Below are positions 1-9,577 of a stretch of 64,000 nt of DNA, in pieces; positions within the stretch are counted from its first letter, which is position 1, and each line of letters opens with the position of its first letter. Source of the stretch: Flavobacterium tegetincola DSM 22377 (GTDB taxonomy: Bacteria; Bacteroidota; Bacteroidia; Flavobacteriales; Flavobacteriaceae); the NCBI RefSeq assembly GCF_000425485.1, contig NZ_KE384386.1:144097-208096 (forward strand), given 5' to 3'. Both the position numbers and the translations under genes were made by a program. The notes below the pieces were generated by a model. That model saw only the letters and a list, made by a program, of their open reading frames with translations, was not told where the DNA came from and ran no database searches.

Positions 1-322
1 CCAGCACATGTAAGTAGCTTTTTAAAAATGTACTTCGTAGATAACCAATAGGAAGATGCCAATCATTTCCAAAACAAGCCAGTGCGATTTTATTATAGAT
101 AGTTCTGCCTTTTGTCGCTAATTCTTTATGTAATTGGACGAAAGTTTTTCCTTTAATTTTGATTTTATGCGACACAAATTCTGCATCAATAACATCCTTT
201 GAAGATTGATAATTTATCATTACACTAGACTCGTTCTTGTACACCCGATCTAGAAGTTGCACTTTTAGTGTTCGTTCAAATTGTTCTTCTAGCGATAATT
301 TGATAAAAGTGCTTATCGTCAT
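1..322 (-). CDS. Hypothetical protein, 3' part cut off by the window edge
   Basis: An open frame starts at an ATG at 322 and runs off the left edge without a stop, giving about 107 visible residues. The protein begins MTISTFIKLSLEEQFERTLK and is soluble and mixed in charge, with no signal peptide or membrane segment. It starts 19 bp after the stop of the small membrane protein at 342-554, so the two probably form one transcription unit. I do not recognise the family. The unbroken frame and tight spacing support a real gene. Confidence 0.6.
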   Translation of the reverse strand, partial: MTISTFIKLSLEEQFERTLKVQLLDRVYKNESSVMINYQSSKDVIDAEFVSHKIKIKGKTFVQLHKELATKGRTIYNKIALACFGNDWHLPIGYLRSTFLKSYLHVL

Positions 323-341
323 AATGATACATTAAAATAAA

Positions 342-554
342 TTACTTGCGAAATCTTGGCTCTGTTTTAAAGGAATATCGATAAGCCCGCTTCACAAATT
401 GCGTAGAAGTGATAAAAAACAACGCAATAATAAATCTATATTGTTTTGCAAAACTTCCAATTGGAGCATAAAGAAGCGCATAAATCATAGCGATCAAAAT
501 GGCCAACCAGAAAATTAGAACACTATAAAAAACCCATTGACGTTTAAAATTCAT
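342..554 (-). CDS. Small two-helix membrane protein, unknown function
   Basis: A 70-residue protein with a basic N-terminus, a hydrophobic segment at about residues 8-28, a second at about 38-50, and a basic C-terminal tail rich in Arg and Lys. This suggests a small inner-membrane protein. It is followed after 19 bp by the truncated gene at 1-322, which suggests an operon. I do not recognise a family. The first frame upstream is more than 400 bp away, so it probably has its own promoter; a TATCTTTA sequence just upstream resembles a -7 box with one mismatch. Confidence 0.55.
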   Translation of the reverse strand: MNFKRQWVFYSVLIFWLAILIAMIYALLYAPIGSFAKQYRFIIALFFITSTQFVKRAYRYSFKTEPRFRK

Positions 555-920
555 TGTCGTACTTTTAGAATATAAAGATAGGAAAAATAAAAGTTTCTTT
601 TATAAGATTCATTTTGGGTTAAAATTAAGTATATTGATTTTAATAATTATAAAGTAAAAGCAAAGCATATTGCCAACTGTATAGTGCATAACTCTGTAGT
701 AAAGATTTTATATTAAAAATAATACAATCTATATTGAAAGCGAAGTCCAGATTCAGTAACAAGGCGAATTATGAATTATCGGATTGAATTAAGTCAATTT
801 AGCAAAGTTTGTGTTTTTAAAATTAAAGAAATCATCAGGATTTTTATTATCTTAATTTGCAAAATGCTTAGCATTAGTAAGGATTATTTTTTGCTCAACT
901 GGAATTGATTAGAAAGTACT
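555..920. other. Intergenic stretch with no gene seen
   Basis: This AT-rich stretch lies between the small membrane protein and the terminator of the fasciclin gene. I see no convincing ORF, tRNA or conserved RNA. There is a weak 5-bp hairpin (AATGC-TTA-GCATT) near 865 with no T-run. It presumably holds the promoter of the 342-554 gene. Confidence 0.5.
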
Positions 921-955
921 AAACAAAAAAAAGGATTTGTAAAATTACAAATCCT
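921..955 (-). terminator. Rho-independent terminator of the fasciclin gene
   Basis: An 11-bp perfect stem (AGGATTTGTAA pairing with TTACAAATCCT, 932-955) is followed on the minus strand by a T-rich run. It lies 34 bp beyond the stop of the gene at 989-1549. Confidence 0.8.
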
Positions 956-988
956 CTTTCAATCAACCAAAAAAACAAACCTTATGTG

Positions 989-1549
989 TTATGCTTTTGG
1001 AGTAACAACAGTATCAATTACGTGAATAACACCATTAGATTGGTTAACATCAGCAATAGTTACTTTTGCTTTTCCTCCATTTTCGTCCGTGATATATAAA
1101 TCTTTACCCATCATCCAAGCCGTTAATGTACCACCTTGAACGGTTTTCAACATTGCTTTTCCATTTCCTTTTTTAATTGCTTTTGCAATATCTTTTGCAT
1201 TCATTTTTCCTGCAACAACGTGGTACGTTAAGATCCCTTGCAACATTGCTTTATTTTCGGGTTTAACCAAAGTTTCAACTGTTCCTTTAGGCAATTTGTC
1301 AAAAGCAGCGTTCGTTGGAGCAAAAACGGTGAAAGGACCTTTACTTGATAAAGTCTCTACTAAATCTGCAGCTTTAACTGCGGCAACTAGAGTTGTATGG
1401 TCTTTGGAATTTACTGCATTCTCAACAATGTTTTTAGTTGGATACATTTCGGCACCACCTACCATTACTGTTTTTTGAGCGTAAGAAGTTGTTCCGAATG
1501 CTAATGCAATTGTGAAAATTGCTGTACTTAATAAATTTCTGTTTTTCAT
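989..1549 (-). CDS. Fasciclin (FAS1) domain secreted protein
   Basis: This 186-residue protein has a Sec signal peptide (about residues 1-24, cut after SYA) and one FAS1 domain at about 47-185. The FAS1 hallmarks are visible: the H1-type motif TVFAPTNAAFDKLP and the C-terminal H2-type NGVIHVIDTVVTP. FAS1 domains mediate adhesion or protein-protein contact outside the inner membrane, and single-domain secreted copies are common in Flavobacteria. The gene appears monocistronic, with its own terminator downstream and an independent unit (rpsA) ending upstream. The specific partner cannot be read from the sequence. Confidence 0.92.
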   Translation of the reverse strand: MKNRNLLSTAIFTIALAFGTTSYAQKTVMVGGAEMYPTKNIVENAVNSKDHTTLVAAVKAADLVETLSSKGPFTVFAPTNAAFDKLPKGTVETLVKPENKAMLQGILTYHVVAGKMNAKDIAKAIKKGNGKAMLKTVQGGTLTAWMMGKDLYITDENGGKAKVTIADVNQSNGVIHVIDTVVTPKA

Positions 1550-1631
1550 GATAATTTTTATTATTAGATGTTTATACAGTCATTTACGGGAATGCATTTG
1601 ATATGGTTTTAAATAAATAAAAATAATGCAT

Positions 1632-1659
1632 AAAAAAAGCCCCACATTACTGTGAGGCC
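1632..1659 (-). terminator. Rho-independent terminator of rpsA
   Basis: An 8-bp stem (GCCTCACA with TGTGGGGC, one G-T pair) is followed on the minus strand by seven T residues, 28 bp past the rpsA stop. Confidence 0.85.
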
Positions 1660-1687
1660 TTAATTTTATTGAAATAAAGTCTGGAAA

Positions 1688-3472
1688 TTAGTTTCCTCCT
1701 TTTTCCATTTTAGCTTTCAAAGCTGCAAGAATGTCGTTACTATCTCCTAAAGTAGAAGCAGCAGGTGCATTGTTGTTACTAGATGAATTGCTATTGTTAT
1801 TGTCATTGTTTGCTTTCACATTTTTCTCTTCTTCTTCACGGAAGATCGCTGTGTGAGATGCAACAACTCTTTTGAATTCTTTGTTGAATTCGATAACTTT
1901 GAAATCAGCAGTATCGCCTTTTTTCAATTTTTTACCGTCTTCTTTTTCTAAATGACGAGTTGGAATAAACGCAACAACATCATCACCGAAATCTACAGTA
2001 GCTCCTTTGTCAACAATTTCAGAGATTTCACCGTTGTGGATAGTTCCTACAGCAAAAGCTTCTTCATGTTTGTCCCATGGATTAGCAGTAGTTTGTTTGT
2101 GACCTAAAGACAATTTACGTCCGTCAACATCTAATTCTAATACTACAACGTCAAGTTTTTCACCAACGTTTACAAATTCAGATGGGTGTTTAATTTTCTT
2201 AGTCCAAGATAAGTCAGAAATGTAGATTAATCCATCAATTCCTTCTTCAAGCTCTACGAAGATACCAAAGTTTGTAAAGTTTCTAACAATACCTGAATGT
2301 TTAGAACCTACAGGGTATTTAGAAGTAATATCAGTCCAAGGGTCTTGAGACAATTGTTTGATACCTAATGACATTTTACGGTCATCTCTATCTAAAGTTA
2401 AGATCACTGCATCCACTTCATCACCAACTTTTACGAAATCTTGAGCAGAACGTAAATGAGTTGACCATGACATTTCAGAAACGTGGATCAAACCTTCAAC
2501 ACCTTCAGCAACTTCGATGAAAGCACCGTAATCAGCGATAACAACTACTTTACCTTTAACTTTATCACCAACAGCAAGGTTAGCATCTAAAGCATCCCAA
2601 GGGTGAGCGTTTAATTGTTTCAATCCTAATTGAATTCTTGTTTTCTCGTCATCAAAGTCAAGGATTACAACGTTCAATTTTTGATCTAATTCAAGAACTT
2701 CACTTGGGTGATTAATTCTAGACCAAGAAAGGTCAGTAATGTGAATCAATCCATCAACACCACCTAAGTCAATAAACACACCATAAGAAGTAATGTTTTT
2801 AACAACACCTTCTAATACTTGTCCTTTTTCTAATTGACCGATGATTTCTTTTTTCTGTACTTCAATATCCGCTTCGATAAGCGCTTTGTGAGATACAACA
2901 ACGTTTTTAAATTCGTGATTAATTTTCACAACTTTAAATTCCATTGTTTTGTTTACGTATACGTCGTAATCTCTAATTGGTTTAACATCAATTTGAGATC
3001 CTGGTAAAAACGCTTCAATTCCGAAAACGTCAACGATCATACCACCTTTAGTTCTGCATTTTACAAAACCATTAACGATTTCTCCTGTTTCGTTTGCAGA
3101 GATAACTCTATCCCAAGCTTTGATAGTACGTGCTTTTCTGTGAGATAATACCAATTGACCTGTTTTATCCTCACGGATGTCAATTAATACTTCTACAGTA
3201 TCACCTACTTTTAAGTTTGGATTGTAACGGAATTCATTTAAAGAAATTACACCTTCAGATTTAGCGTTGATATCAACGATTGCATCTCTGTCAGTAATTC
3301 TTACAACAATACCATCTACTACTTCTTCTTGATCAGTTGCAATAAAAGTTTTTGCTACTAATTCTTCAAATTCTTGCAAGTTTTTTTGGTCAACAGGATC
3401 AATTCCTTCTTCGAAATTGTGCCAATTAAACTCTGCTAAAAACTGCTCTTGTGATTTGTTAACGTCAGACAT
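1688..3472 (-). CDS. rpsA: 30S ribosomal protein S1
   Basis: This 594-residue protein holds six consecutive S1 (OB-fold) RNA-binding repeats at roughly residues 50-115, 130-195, 216-284, 300-370, 387-457 and 472-540. Repeats 3-5 carry the typical GVFIDLGG/GLIHITDLSW-type cores. Repeats 1, 2 and 6 are more divergent, as expected for the ribosome-docking and terminal repeats. The C-terminus is a low-complexity Asn/Ser tail (about 550-575), usual in Bacteroidota S1. S1 bridges mRNA to the 30S subunit; in this phylum, where Shine-Dalgarno use is weak, it is thought to matter for initiation. A full TTTG-N19-TACTTTTG promoter lies about 120 bp upstream and a terminator follows, so it is a single-gene unit. 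Confidence 0.97.
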   Translation of the reverse strand: MSDVNKSQEQFLAEFNWHNFEEGIDPVDQKNLQEFEELVAKTFIATDQEEVVDGIVVRITDRDAIVDINAKSEGVISLNEFRYNPNLKVGDTVEVLIDIREDKTGQLVLSHRKARTIKAWDRVISANETGEIVNGFVKCRTKGGMIVDVFGIEAFLPGSQIDVKPIRDYDVYVNKTMEFKVVKINHEFKNVVVSHKALIEADIEVQKKEIIGQLEKGQVLEGVVKNITSYGVFIDLGGVDGLIHITDLSWSRINHPSEVLELDQKLNVVILDFDDEKTRIQLGLKQLNAHPWDALDANLAVGDKVKGKVVVIADYGAFIEVAEGVEGLIHVSEMSWSTHLRSAQDFVKVGDEVDAVILTLDRDDRKMSLGIKQLSQDPWTDITSKYPVGSKHSGIVRNFTNFGIFVELEEGIDGLIYISDLSWTKKIKHPSEFVNVGEKLDVVVLELDVDGRKLSLGHKQTTANPWDKHEEAFAVGTIHNGEISEIVDKGATVDFGDDVVAFIPTRHLEKEDGKKLKKGDTADFKVIEFNKEFKRVVASHTAIFREEEEKNVKANNDNNNSNSSSNNNAPAASTLGDSNDILAALKAKMEKGGN

Positions 3473-3593
3473 ATGTTCTGATAAAAATTTGTATTCTGCA
3501 TTCCTTGCGTTTCTTAATGCGATAAGAAAAAAACAGAAGTTGTTTACTTAAATATTTGATACCTAATGGAAACGCTATTCGCTAAAAGGTGTG

Positions 3594-3624
3594 CAAAAGT
3601 AAAGCTTATATTTTGAATTACAAA
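3594..3624 (-). promoter_or_regulatory. rpsA promoter (TTTG-N19-TACTTTTG)
   Basis: On the minus strand the -7 box TACTTTTG (3601 to 3594) matches TAnnTTTG, and a TTTG -33 element (3624 to 3621) lies 19 bp upstream. This matches the Bacteroidota housekeeping promoter on both elements. It predicts a 5' leader of about 115 nt for rpsA, long enough for autoregulatory structure. Confidence 0.75.
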
Positions 3625-3720
3625 ATAATGTTACACACAATTTAATTATTGTAAATTAAAATCAGGAAACTAAGCCACTTTAGATATTTTACAACAAATA
3701 CAGGTGCAAAATAGTCTTTA

Positions 3721-3749
3721 AAAAAAAAGTCTGACAAAAATGTCAGACT
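3721..3749 (-). terminator. Rho-independent terminator of guaB
   Basis: A 9-bp perfect stem (AGTCTGACA with TGTCAGACT, 3728-3749) is followed on the minus strand by eight T residues. It lies 22 bp past the guaB stop. Confidence 0.88.
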
Positions 3750-3771
3750 TTATATATACTTTACTTGAGGT

Positions 3772-5244
3772 TTATCTCGAATAATTTGGAGCTTCCTTTG
3801 TAATCGTTACATTATGAGGATGGCTTTCATTAATTCCGCTGGACGTAATGCGAACAAATCGTCCCGTTTCTTGCAAAGTTGGAATATCTTTTGAACCACA
3901 GTATCCCATTCCAGCCCGTAAACCACCGATGAACTGTTGCATACTTTCGTTTAATTCTCCTTTATAAGGTACACGACCAACGATTCCTTCTGGTACTAAT
4001 TTTTTAACATCATCTTCAACATCCTGGAAATAGCGGTCTTTTGAACCTTCTTGCATAGCTTCTACAGAACCCATTCCACGGTACGATTTGAATTTTCTAC
4101 CTTCAAAAATTATCGTCTCTCCTGGAGATTCTTTTGTTCCCGCTAAAAGCGAACCTAGCATTACACAATCTGCTCCTGCAGCAATTGCTTTAGGAATGTC
4201 TCCTGTATAACGAATTCCTCCATCAGCGATTACCGGAACGCCTGAGCCTTTAATTGCAGCGGCAACTTCTAGGACTGCAGAAAATTGCGGAAAACCAACA
4301 CCTGCTACAATACGAGTAGTACAGATTGAACCTGGACCAATTCCTACTTTTACGCCATCTGCACCATTTTCAACTAAAAATTTAGCTGCTTCAGGTGTAG
4401 CAATATTTCCTACGATAACGTCTATACTGGTAAATTTTGCTTTTATTTCTTTCAAAACATTGACCACACCTTGCGTATGTCCGTGAGCCGTATCAATTAT
4501 TAAAGCATCTACACCAGCGTTTACCAAAGCTTCAGCTCTTTGAACCGCATCACCAGTAACACCAATCGCAGCGGCAACTCTTAACCTACCGTAAACGTCT
4601 TTATTTGCTATTGGCTTTTGTGTTAATTTGGTAATATCTCTAAAAGTAATTAATCCTACTAACACATTATTAGCGTCAACAACGGGAAGTTTTTCAATTT
4701 TATGACCTTGCAAAATTATTTCCGCTTCGCCTAAAGAAGTTCCTGCAGCAGCTGTCACTAAATTCTCAAAAGTCATCACTTCAACAATCGGACGGGTTCC
4801 CACTTTTTCAAAACGCAAATCACGATTGGTAACAATTCCTTTCAATTTTTTCTCTTCATCAACAATTGGAATTCCACCGATACCAAATTCCTTCATTGCA
4901 TTTTTAGCATCTGCAACTGTTGAATTTAAAGGTAAAGTTACAGGATCGATAATCATTCCCGACTCCGCACGTTTTACACGACGCACTTTTGCAGCTTGCT
5001 GTTCAATGGTCATGTTTTTATGCAAAACACCTATTCCGCCTTCTTGAGCCATCGCAATTGCCATAGCACTTTCAGTCACTGTATCCATTGCTGCGGAAAC
5101 AATAGGAACATTAAGCGTTATATTTCGAGAAAATTTAGTTTGGATATTGACTTCTCTAGGAAGTACATTTGAAAAATTTGGTACTAATAAAACATCGTCA
5201 TAAGTAAGTCCTTCTCCGATTATTTTTGTTTGATGTGCAATCAT
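3772..5244 (-). CDS. guaB: IMP dehydrogenase
   Basis: IMP dehydrogenase oxidises IMP to XMP with NAD+, the first committed step of GMP synthesis. The 490-residue protein has the barrel start [20 protein letters not shown], two CBS domains at about residues 85-200, the catalytic loop [11 protein letters not shown] with Cys308, and the mobile flap with the RYFQ motif. I chose the ATG at 5244 (MIAHQTK). The longer frame opens with a TTG at 5277 that overlaps the -7 box TATATTTG and so would lie upstream of the transcript start. The gene is 61 bp downstream of the histidine-kinase region but has its own promoter and terminator. Confidence 0.97.
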   Translation of the reverse strand: MIAHQTKIIGEGLTYDDVLLVPNFSNVLPREVNIQTKFSRNITLNVPIVSAAMDTVTESAMAIAMAQEGGIGVLHKNMTIEQQAAKVRRVKRAESGMIIDPVTLPLNSTVADAKNAMKEFGIGGIPIVDEEKKLKGIVTNRDLRFEKVGTRPIVEVMTFENLVTAAAGTSLGEAEIILQGHKIEKLPVVDANNVLVGLITFRDITKLTQKPIANKDVYGRLRVAAAIGVTGDAVQRAEALVNAGVDALIIDTAHGHTQGVVNVLKEIKAKFTSIDVIVGNIATPEAAKFLVENGADGVKVGIGPGSICTTRIVAGVGFPQFSAVLEVAAAIKGSGVPVIADGGIRYTGDIPKAIAAGADCVMLGSLLAGTKESPGETIIFEGRKFKSYRGMGSVEAMQEGSKDRYFQDVEDDVKKLVPEGIVGRVPYKGELNESMQQFIGGLRAGMGYCGSKDIPTLQETGRFVRITSSGINESHPHNVTITKEAPNYSR

Positions 5245-5274
5245 TGCCTGTTGTAGTTGTGGTTTAATTGCGTG

Positions 5275-5282
5275 CAAATATA
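5275..5282 (-). promoter_or_regulatory. guaB -7 box TATATTTG
   Basis: A perfect TAnnTTTG match on the minus strand sits 31 bp before the guaB ATG, predicting a leader of about 25 nt. It overlaps the alternative TTG codon and helps decide the start. No clear -33 TTTG is seen. Confidence 0.6.
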
Positions 5283-5305
5283 CTACAATTAAATAAAATT
5301 ATTTC

Positions 5306-7189
5306 CTAATTTTTTAAAAAAGAAATAATAAACTCCGTGCCATTTTCTACTGTACTTTTCAAATCAAGCCTGCCCCGATTATTAGCTAAAAATTGCTTTA
5401 CTAATAAAAGCCCTAATCCTGTTCCTTCTTCAAATGCTGTTCCATCCTCTGAAGTCATCCGTTGTTGCCTATTTAGTATTTGATCAATACGCTCTTCACT
5501 TAATTTTTTGCCAGTATTTAAAATGTGTACTTCCACATAATCATCAGACTCTGTGTAGGATACACTAATTTTTCCACTTGGATTGGTAAACTTAATTGCA
5601 TTAGAAATGAGATTCTGAATTATTATTCGTGCTTGACCAATATCGGCATTGATAAAAAGCACCTGATCTTGCTCAAAATTTTGAAACTTGATCTGTTTTT
5701 CATTAATTTCTTCTCTATAAAAATCCGCAACATGTTCTATTAAAGAATAGATATCTACACTTTCAAAGTTTACTTTTTGACCGTCCATTTGCGTGTTGGC
5801 CCACTCGAGCAAATCGTTCAGCATTCTAGATGTGCTTTGTGCTTGCAAATGTAATTTCTCAAAAACCTCTTCTTGAAGCTCCGGCGAAAACGCATGCTCT
5901 TTTTGTAATTCCAAAACCTGTATGATGGTATTTAACGGCGAACGCAGATCATGTGAAATGATTGAGAATAATTGATTTTTTGACTCGTTAAGACTTAGTA
6001 AATCTTTATTCTGCCTTATTATTAATGCTTTTTGACGTTTAATATCTTCATTTTTTAAAGTCAGTTTTCTATTGAACGCATCTTTTAGCTTTGCAGTTCT
6101 CCAAGCTAAAAATAGCGTACCTATTAGAAGCAAGATTAAGGCTACAAAAGAGTACATTATAATTTGATTACGTTTGGCTTCCTGTACCTTTTTCTGGTTG
6201 GTGCTAACAAGTTTTAAATTTTCAACTTCCTTACTTTTAAGTTGCAGATAATTAATATCATTTATTTTTTTTTCACTGTACAAACTATCTTCCAAATCAC
6301 TGCTGATTTTTCTGTAGTCGTACGCTTTCTTAAAATCACTTTTCTTGTAATATACTTCTGAAATAATTTTTGAAATACGAGCAACATCTACAATTGCTGT
6401 ATTTTTTAAAGCATAGGAGTAGGACAATAGACCGTATTCTTCTGCTTTATCGTAATCATTTAGCTCTAAAAATGTTTGCGACAAGCCAATATATGCATAC
6501 GCCTTTTCCCAGTTGTTTGGTAATGGCTGCTTACTCGTAAGTACTTTATTGTAATAATAAAGCGCAGAATCTGGCTTGTTTCTCGTGAGCATCATATCGC
6601 CAAGCTTACTTTCAATCATGTTATTTGATTCCTCTCCTTCCAGGAATTTAGAATACCTTAGTGCTTTCTGTAAGCTTACGGTAGCTTCATCATAGGCTTT
6701 TAAAGCACCTTGTGCTAAACTGATATTAAAATAACATCTCGTAATTCCTAAATAATTTTTATTCTTTAAATCAATTTGCAGGCATTTTTCAAAAGTAGAA
6801 ATGGCTTCATCCATTTGATTAAATCCACTTTGAATAAGTGCAATTCCATTTAGAGAGCGTGCTAAGTCCTTGTCATTATTATACTTTTCGTGAATCGGAA
6901 CAGCTTTGAGATACATTTGAAGTGAGAGGTTGTACGAGCCTTTTACATAATTGTAAACACCCAACATTGTATAAACCTCCCCTAATTTCGCTTTATTATT
7001 AAGCTTGACGGCTAATTTCTTAGCTTGTTCTACCTTTAAAAAACCAATACTATCACTTTTATACTTTAAATTATCTGCCTCTTTAAGAAGTAAATCAATC
7101 TTTTTTAAAGTTGATTGCTGCGCTTGAGCTGCGTGTTGTGAAGCAATTGCAAACAACACAATTAAAAGCAACTGAATATGAACCTTCAT
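5306..7189 (-). CDS. TPR-containing sensor histidine kinase with altered G1 box
   Basis: This 627-residue orphan sensor kinase has a signal peptide (1-24), a periplasmic array of TPR-like helical repeats (about 35-300), one membrane helix (343-363), a short coiled coil, a HisKA domain with phospho-acceptor His413 (ISHDLRSPLN) and a HATPase domain. The N box (QNLISNAIKF) and G2 box (GTGLGL, 589-594) are intact. The G1 position reads NTGKK at about 558-562 where DxGxG is normal, so the adenine-contacting Asp is missing. No response regulator is adjacent. The architecture is common in Flavobacteria and is presumed to sense an envelope signal through the TPRs. Signal and target are unknown. Confidence 0.9.
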   Translation of the reverse strand: MKVHIQLLLIVLFAIASQHAAQAQQSTLKKIDLLLKEADNLKYKSDSIGFLKVEQAKKLAVKLNNKAKLGEVYTMLGVYNYVKGSYNLSLQMYLKAVPIHEKYNNDKDLARSLNGIALIQSGFNQMDEAISTFEKCLQIDLKNKNYLGITRCYFNISLAQGALKAYDEATVSLQKALRYSKFLEGEESNNMIESKLGDMMLTRNKPDSALYYYNKVLTSKQPLPNNWEKAYAYIGLSQTFLELNDYDKAEEYGLLSYSYALKNTAIVDVARISKIISEVYYKKSDFKKAYDYRKISSDLEDSLYSEKKINDINYLQLKSKEVENLKLVSTNQKKVQEAKRNQIIMYSFVALILLLIGTLFLAWRTAKLKDAFNRKLTLKNEDIKRQKALIIRQNKDLLSLNESKNQLFSIISHDLRSPLNTIIQVLELQKEHAFSPELQEEVFEKLHLQAQSTSRMLNDLLEWANTQMDGQKVNFESVDIYSLIEHVADFYREEINEKQIKFQNFEQDQVLFINADIGQARIIIQNLISNAIKFTNPSGKISVSYTESDDYVEVHILNTGKKLSEERIDQILNRQQRMTSEDGTAFEEGTGLGLLLVKQFLANNRGRLDLKSTVENGTEFIISFLKN

Positions 7190-7322
7190 AAATGGATACG
7201 TATAAATTTATAGTGCGTATTTTGATTTAACCTGCATGAACTCCTTTTTCTATCCACCTTATTGCTTAACGCTGTAATGCCTGCTTATTTTAAACAAATA
7301 AAGCACGCACAATTGCAATAAT

Positions 7323-8186
7323 TTAATGGTATTTTCCAAACAATTTTGTAGCTTCATTATAACAACTTTCAAAGCTCATTGGACTAGCGTTTGTGGGTAC
7401 TTTCTCGGCAGTAAAGTAAGATAGCAATTTTTCAGTTGGCATATTTCCAGTCAAATCGTCTTTCGCCATCGGGCAACCTCCAAATCCTTGAATAGCTCCG
7501 TCAAATCGTAAACAGCCTCCTTTATAAGCAGCATTTACTTTTTCAAACCATTTATCAGGCGTGGTGTGTAGATGTGCTCCAAATTCGATTTGAGGGTAGT
7601 GCGGAATCAAATTTGAAAATAAATATTCAATCACTTCCGGTGTGGAACTTCCTACTGTATCTGATAAGGATAAGATTTTAACGCCCATTTTAGTCAAACG
7701 TTCGGTCCAATCGCCCACAATTTCCACATTCCAAGGATCTCCATACGGATTTCCAAATCCCATCGAAAGATAGGCAACAACTTCCTTATTTGTTTTTGAA
7801 GCAATATTTAAGATTTCGTCCAAAGTAACTAAGGATTCTGCAATGGTTTTATGCGTATTTCTCATCTGAAAATTTTCAGAAATTGAAAAAGGATAGCCTA
7901 AATATTGAATTTCGTTATGAACTGAGGCTAATTCTGCACCTTTAGTATTGGCAATAATAGCCAGAAGTTTACTTTGCGTCTGTGATAAATCTAACTTGGC
8001 TAATACTTCTGCCGTGTCCACCATTTGCGGAATTGCTTTTGGAGATACAAAGCTTCCAAAGTCAATCGTATCAAAGCCTACTCGCAAAAGCGACTGGATA
8101 TAAGCTACCTTTTCATCCGTAGGAATAAACGACTTGATACCTTGCATGGCATCTCGGGGACATTCGATAATTTTGATTGACTTCAT
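7323..8186 (-). CDS. Hydroxymethylglutaryl-CoA lyase
   Basis: Predicted to cleave HMG-CoA to acetyl-CoA and acetoacetate, the last step of leucine degradation. The 287-residue protein is a DRE-TIM-type barrel. It starts with IKIIECPRDAMQG, which holds the Arg-Asp pair, contains the metal-binding HLHTTPD, and ends with the family signature GFGGCPMAKDDLTGN, whose Cys is the catalytic one. Length matches bacterial MvaB-type lyases. It stands 76 bp upstream of the pyrD start region and has its own TATCTTTG box only a few bases before the ATG, suggesting a leaderless or nearly leaderless mRNA. No other leucine-catabolism gene is in the window. Confidence 0.92.
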   Translation of the reverse strand: MKSIKIIECPRDAMQGIKSFIPTDEKVAYIQSLLRVGFDTIDFGSFVSPKAIPQMVDTAEVLAKLDLSQTQSKLLAIIANTKGAELASVHNEIQYLGYPFSISENFQMRNTHKTIAESLVTLDEILNIASKTNKEVVAYLSMGFGNPYGDPWNVEIVGDWTERLTKMGVKILSLSDTVGSSTPEVIEYLFSNLIPHYPQIEFGAHLHTTPDKWFEKVNAAYKGGCLRFDGAIQGFGGCPMAKDDLTGNMPTEKLLSYFTAEKVPTNASPMSFESCYNEATKLFGKYH

Positions 8187-8191
8187 CTTGC

Positions 8192-8199
8192 CAAAGATA
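8192..8199 (-). promoter_or_regulatory. -7 box TATCTTTG immediately before the HMG-CoA lyase start
   Basis: The minus-strand TAnnTTTG match ends 5 bp before the ATG at 8186. Transcription normally begins about 5-8 bp after this box, so the mRNA would start at or next to the start codon. Confidence 0.5.
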
Positions 8200-8261
8200 G
8201 TAAAGAATTGAAATTTACGAAATCGATTTCTGAAAAAATATCAATTGCCGCATTCATTTGA

Positions 8262-9284
8262 TTATTTTAATCGACCCAACAATTTTTTATTAATGGCTTT
8301 AATTAAAGCAGGACCTTCGTAAATAAACCCAGTATACAACTGAATTAGACTTGCACCTGCATCTAACTTTTCAATTGCATCTTCGGCAGAATGAATCCCT
8401 CCCACTCCAATAATTGGAAATGAACGATTGCCTTTTTCAGCCAAAAACCGAATTACTTCCGTAGATCTTTTACTCAAAGGTTTTCCAGATAAACCACCCA
8501 TTTCAGCTTTATTTTCAGATTGCAATCCTTCGCGCGAAAGCGTGGTATTGGTAGCAATTACTCCTGCAATTTTTGTAGTATTTACGATATCAATAATATC
8601 AAGCAATTGTTCGTCGGTCAAATCGGGAGCAATTTTTAATAAAATCGGTTTTGGTTTCGACTTTAAATTATTTTTATTTTGCAAGGTTTGTAATAAGTGT
8701 TGCAAAGGTTCTTTGTCCTGTAATGCTCTCAAATTTGGTGTATTGGGCGAACTCACATTGACCACAAAGTAATCCACATGATCATAAAGCGCATCAAAAC
8801 AAATTTCATAGTCGGTAACTGCTTCCTCGTTGGATGTCAGTTTATTTTTACCAATATTTCCTCCTATTAAAACTCCATTATTTTTTTTCAAACGTTCCAC
8901 CGCTTCCAAAACACCTCCATTATTAAAACCCATCCGATTGATGATTGCTTGGTCTTCCTTCAAACGAAATAAACGCTTTTTAGGATTACCTTCTTGCCCT
9001 TTTGGCGTCAATGTGCCAATTTCTATAAAACCGAACCCTAGATTGGATAATTCCTTATATAATTTTGCATCCTTATCAAATCCGGCGGCTAAACCTACTG
9101 GGTTTTTAAATTTTAAACCAAACACTTCGCGTTCCAGCCGCGGATCATTTACTTCATACAACTTCCGAAAAATTCCGGCAATTCCAGGTAACTTAAATAA
9201 ATTACGAATCATCGAAAACGTAAAATAGTGCACTTTTTCTGGATCATATTGAAATAAGAGCGGTCGGAGAATTGTTTTATACAT
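8262..9284 (-). CDS. pyrD: Dihydroorotate dehydrogenase (quinone), class 2
   Basis: Oxidises dihydroorotate to orotate in pyrimidine synthesis, passing electrons to membrane quinone. The 340-residue length and the N-terminal amphipathic extension (about residues 1-45) before the barrel identify the membrane-associated class 2 enzyme. The barrel shows [20 protein letters not shown], the catalytic-Ser loop [11 protein letters not shown], and the FMN phosphate loop [12 protein letters not shown]. It has a clear TATTTTTG promoter just upstream. HMG-CoA lyase follows on the same strand after 75 bp but has its own promoter. Confidence 0.97.
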   Translation of the reverse strand: MYKTILRPLLFQYDPEKVHYFTFSMIRNLFKLPGIAGIFRKLYEVNDPRLEREVFGLKFKNPVGLAAGFDKDAKLYKELSNLGFGFIEIGTLTPKGQEGNPKKRLFRLKEDQAIINRMGFNNGGVLEAVERLKKNNGVLIGGNIGKNKLTSNEEAVTDYEICFDALYDHVDYFVVNVSSPNTPNLRALQDKEPLQHLLQTLQNKNNLKSKPKPILLKIAPDLTDEQLLDIIDIVNTTKIAGVIATNTTLSREGLQSENKAEMGGLSGKPLSKRSTEVIRFLAEKGNRSFPIIGVGGIHSAEDAIEKLDAGASLIQLYTGFIYEGPALIKAINKKLLGRLK

Positions 9285-9303
9285 ATTGCTGTTGTTTGTT
9301 TCG

Positions 9304-9311
9304 CAAAAATA
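9304..9311 (-). promoter_or_regulatory. pyrD -7 box TATTTTTG
   Basis: A perfect TAnnTTTG match on the minus strand 20 bp before the pyrD ATG predicts a leader of roughly 14 nt. Confidence 0.55.
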
Positions 9312-9577
9312 ATCAAAACCGAAAGCTTTCCATCTAAAATAAGAAACTAAAATAAGATAGAATTAAATTCATTTAAAAAATTATAAAAATCACAGCTTCA
9401 TAAAATTCACATAGTAATAATAAGGTGTCAAGTGCGCTAATTAAAGCTCCGAAAGTTCAATTTCATGTAAAAGTTTAAATATTGTAAACTATAAAAAAAG
9501 TACTATAACAGATTTTAAAGGTAACGGTGGCATCTTTGTACTATAGAATTAACAACCTATAAAAACAAAAAAAAGCT

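Noticed and set aside
5245..5277. Longer guaB reading frame starting with TTG
   Set aside because: The extra 11 residues are not part of the family N-terminus and the TTG overlaps the -7 box, so it is probably not transcribed.
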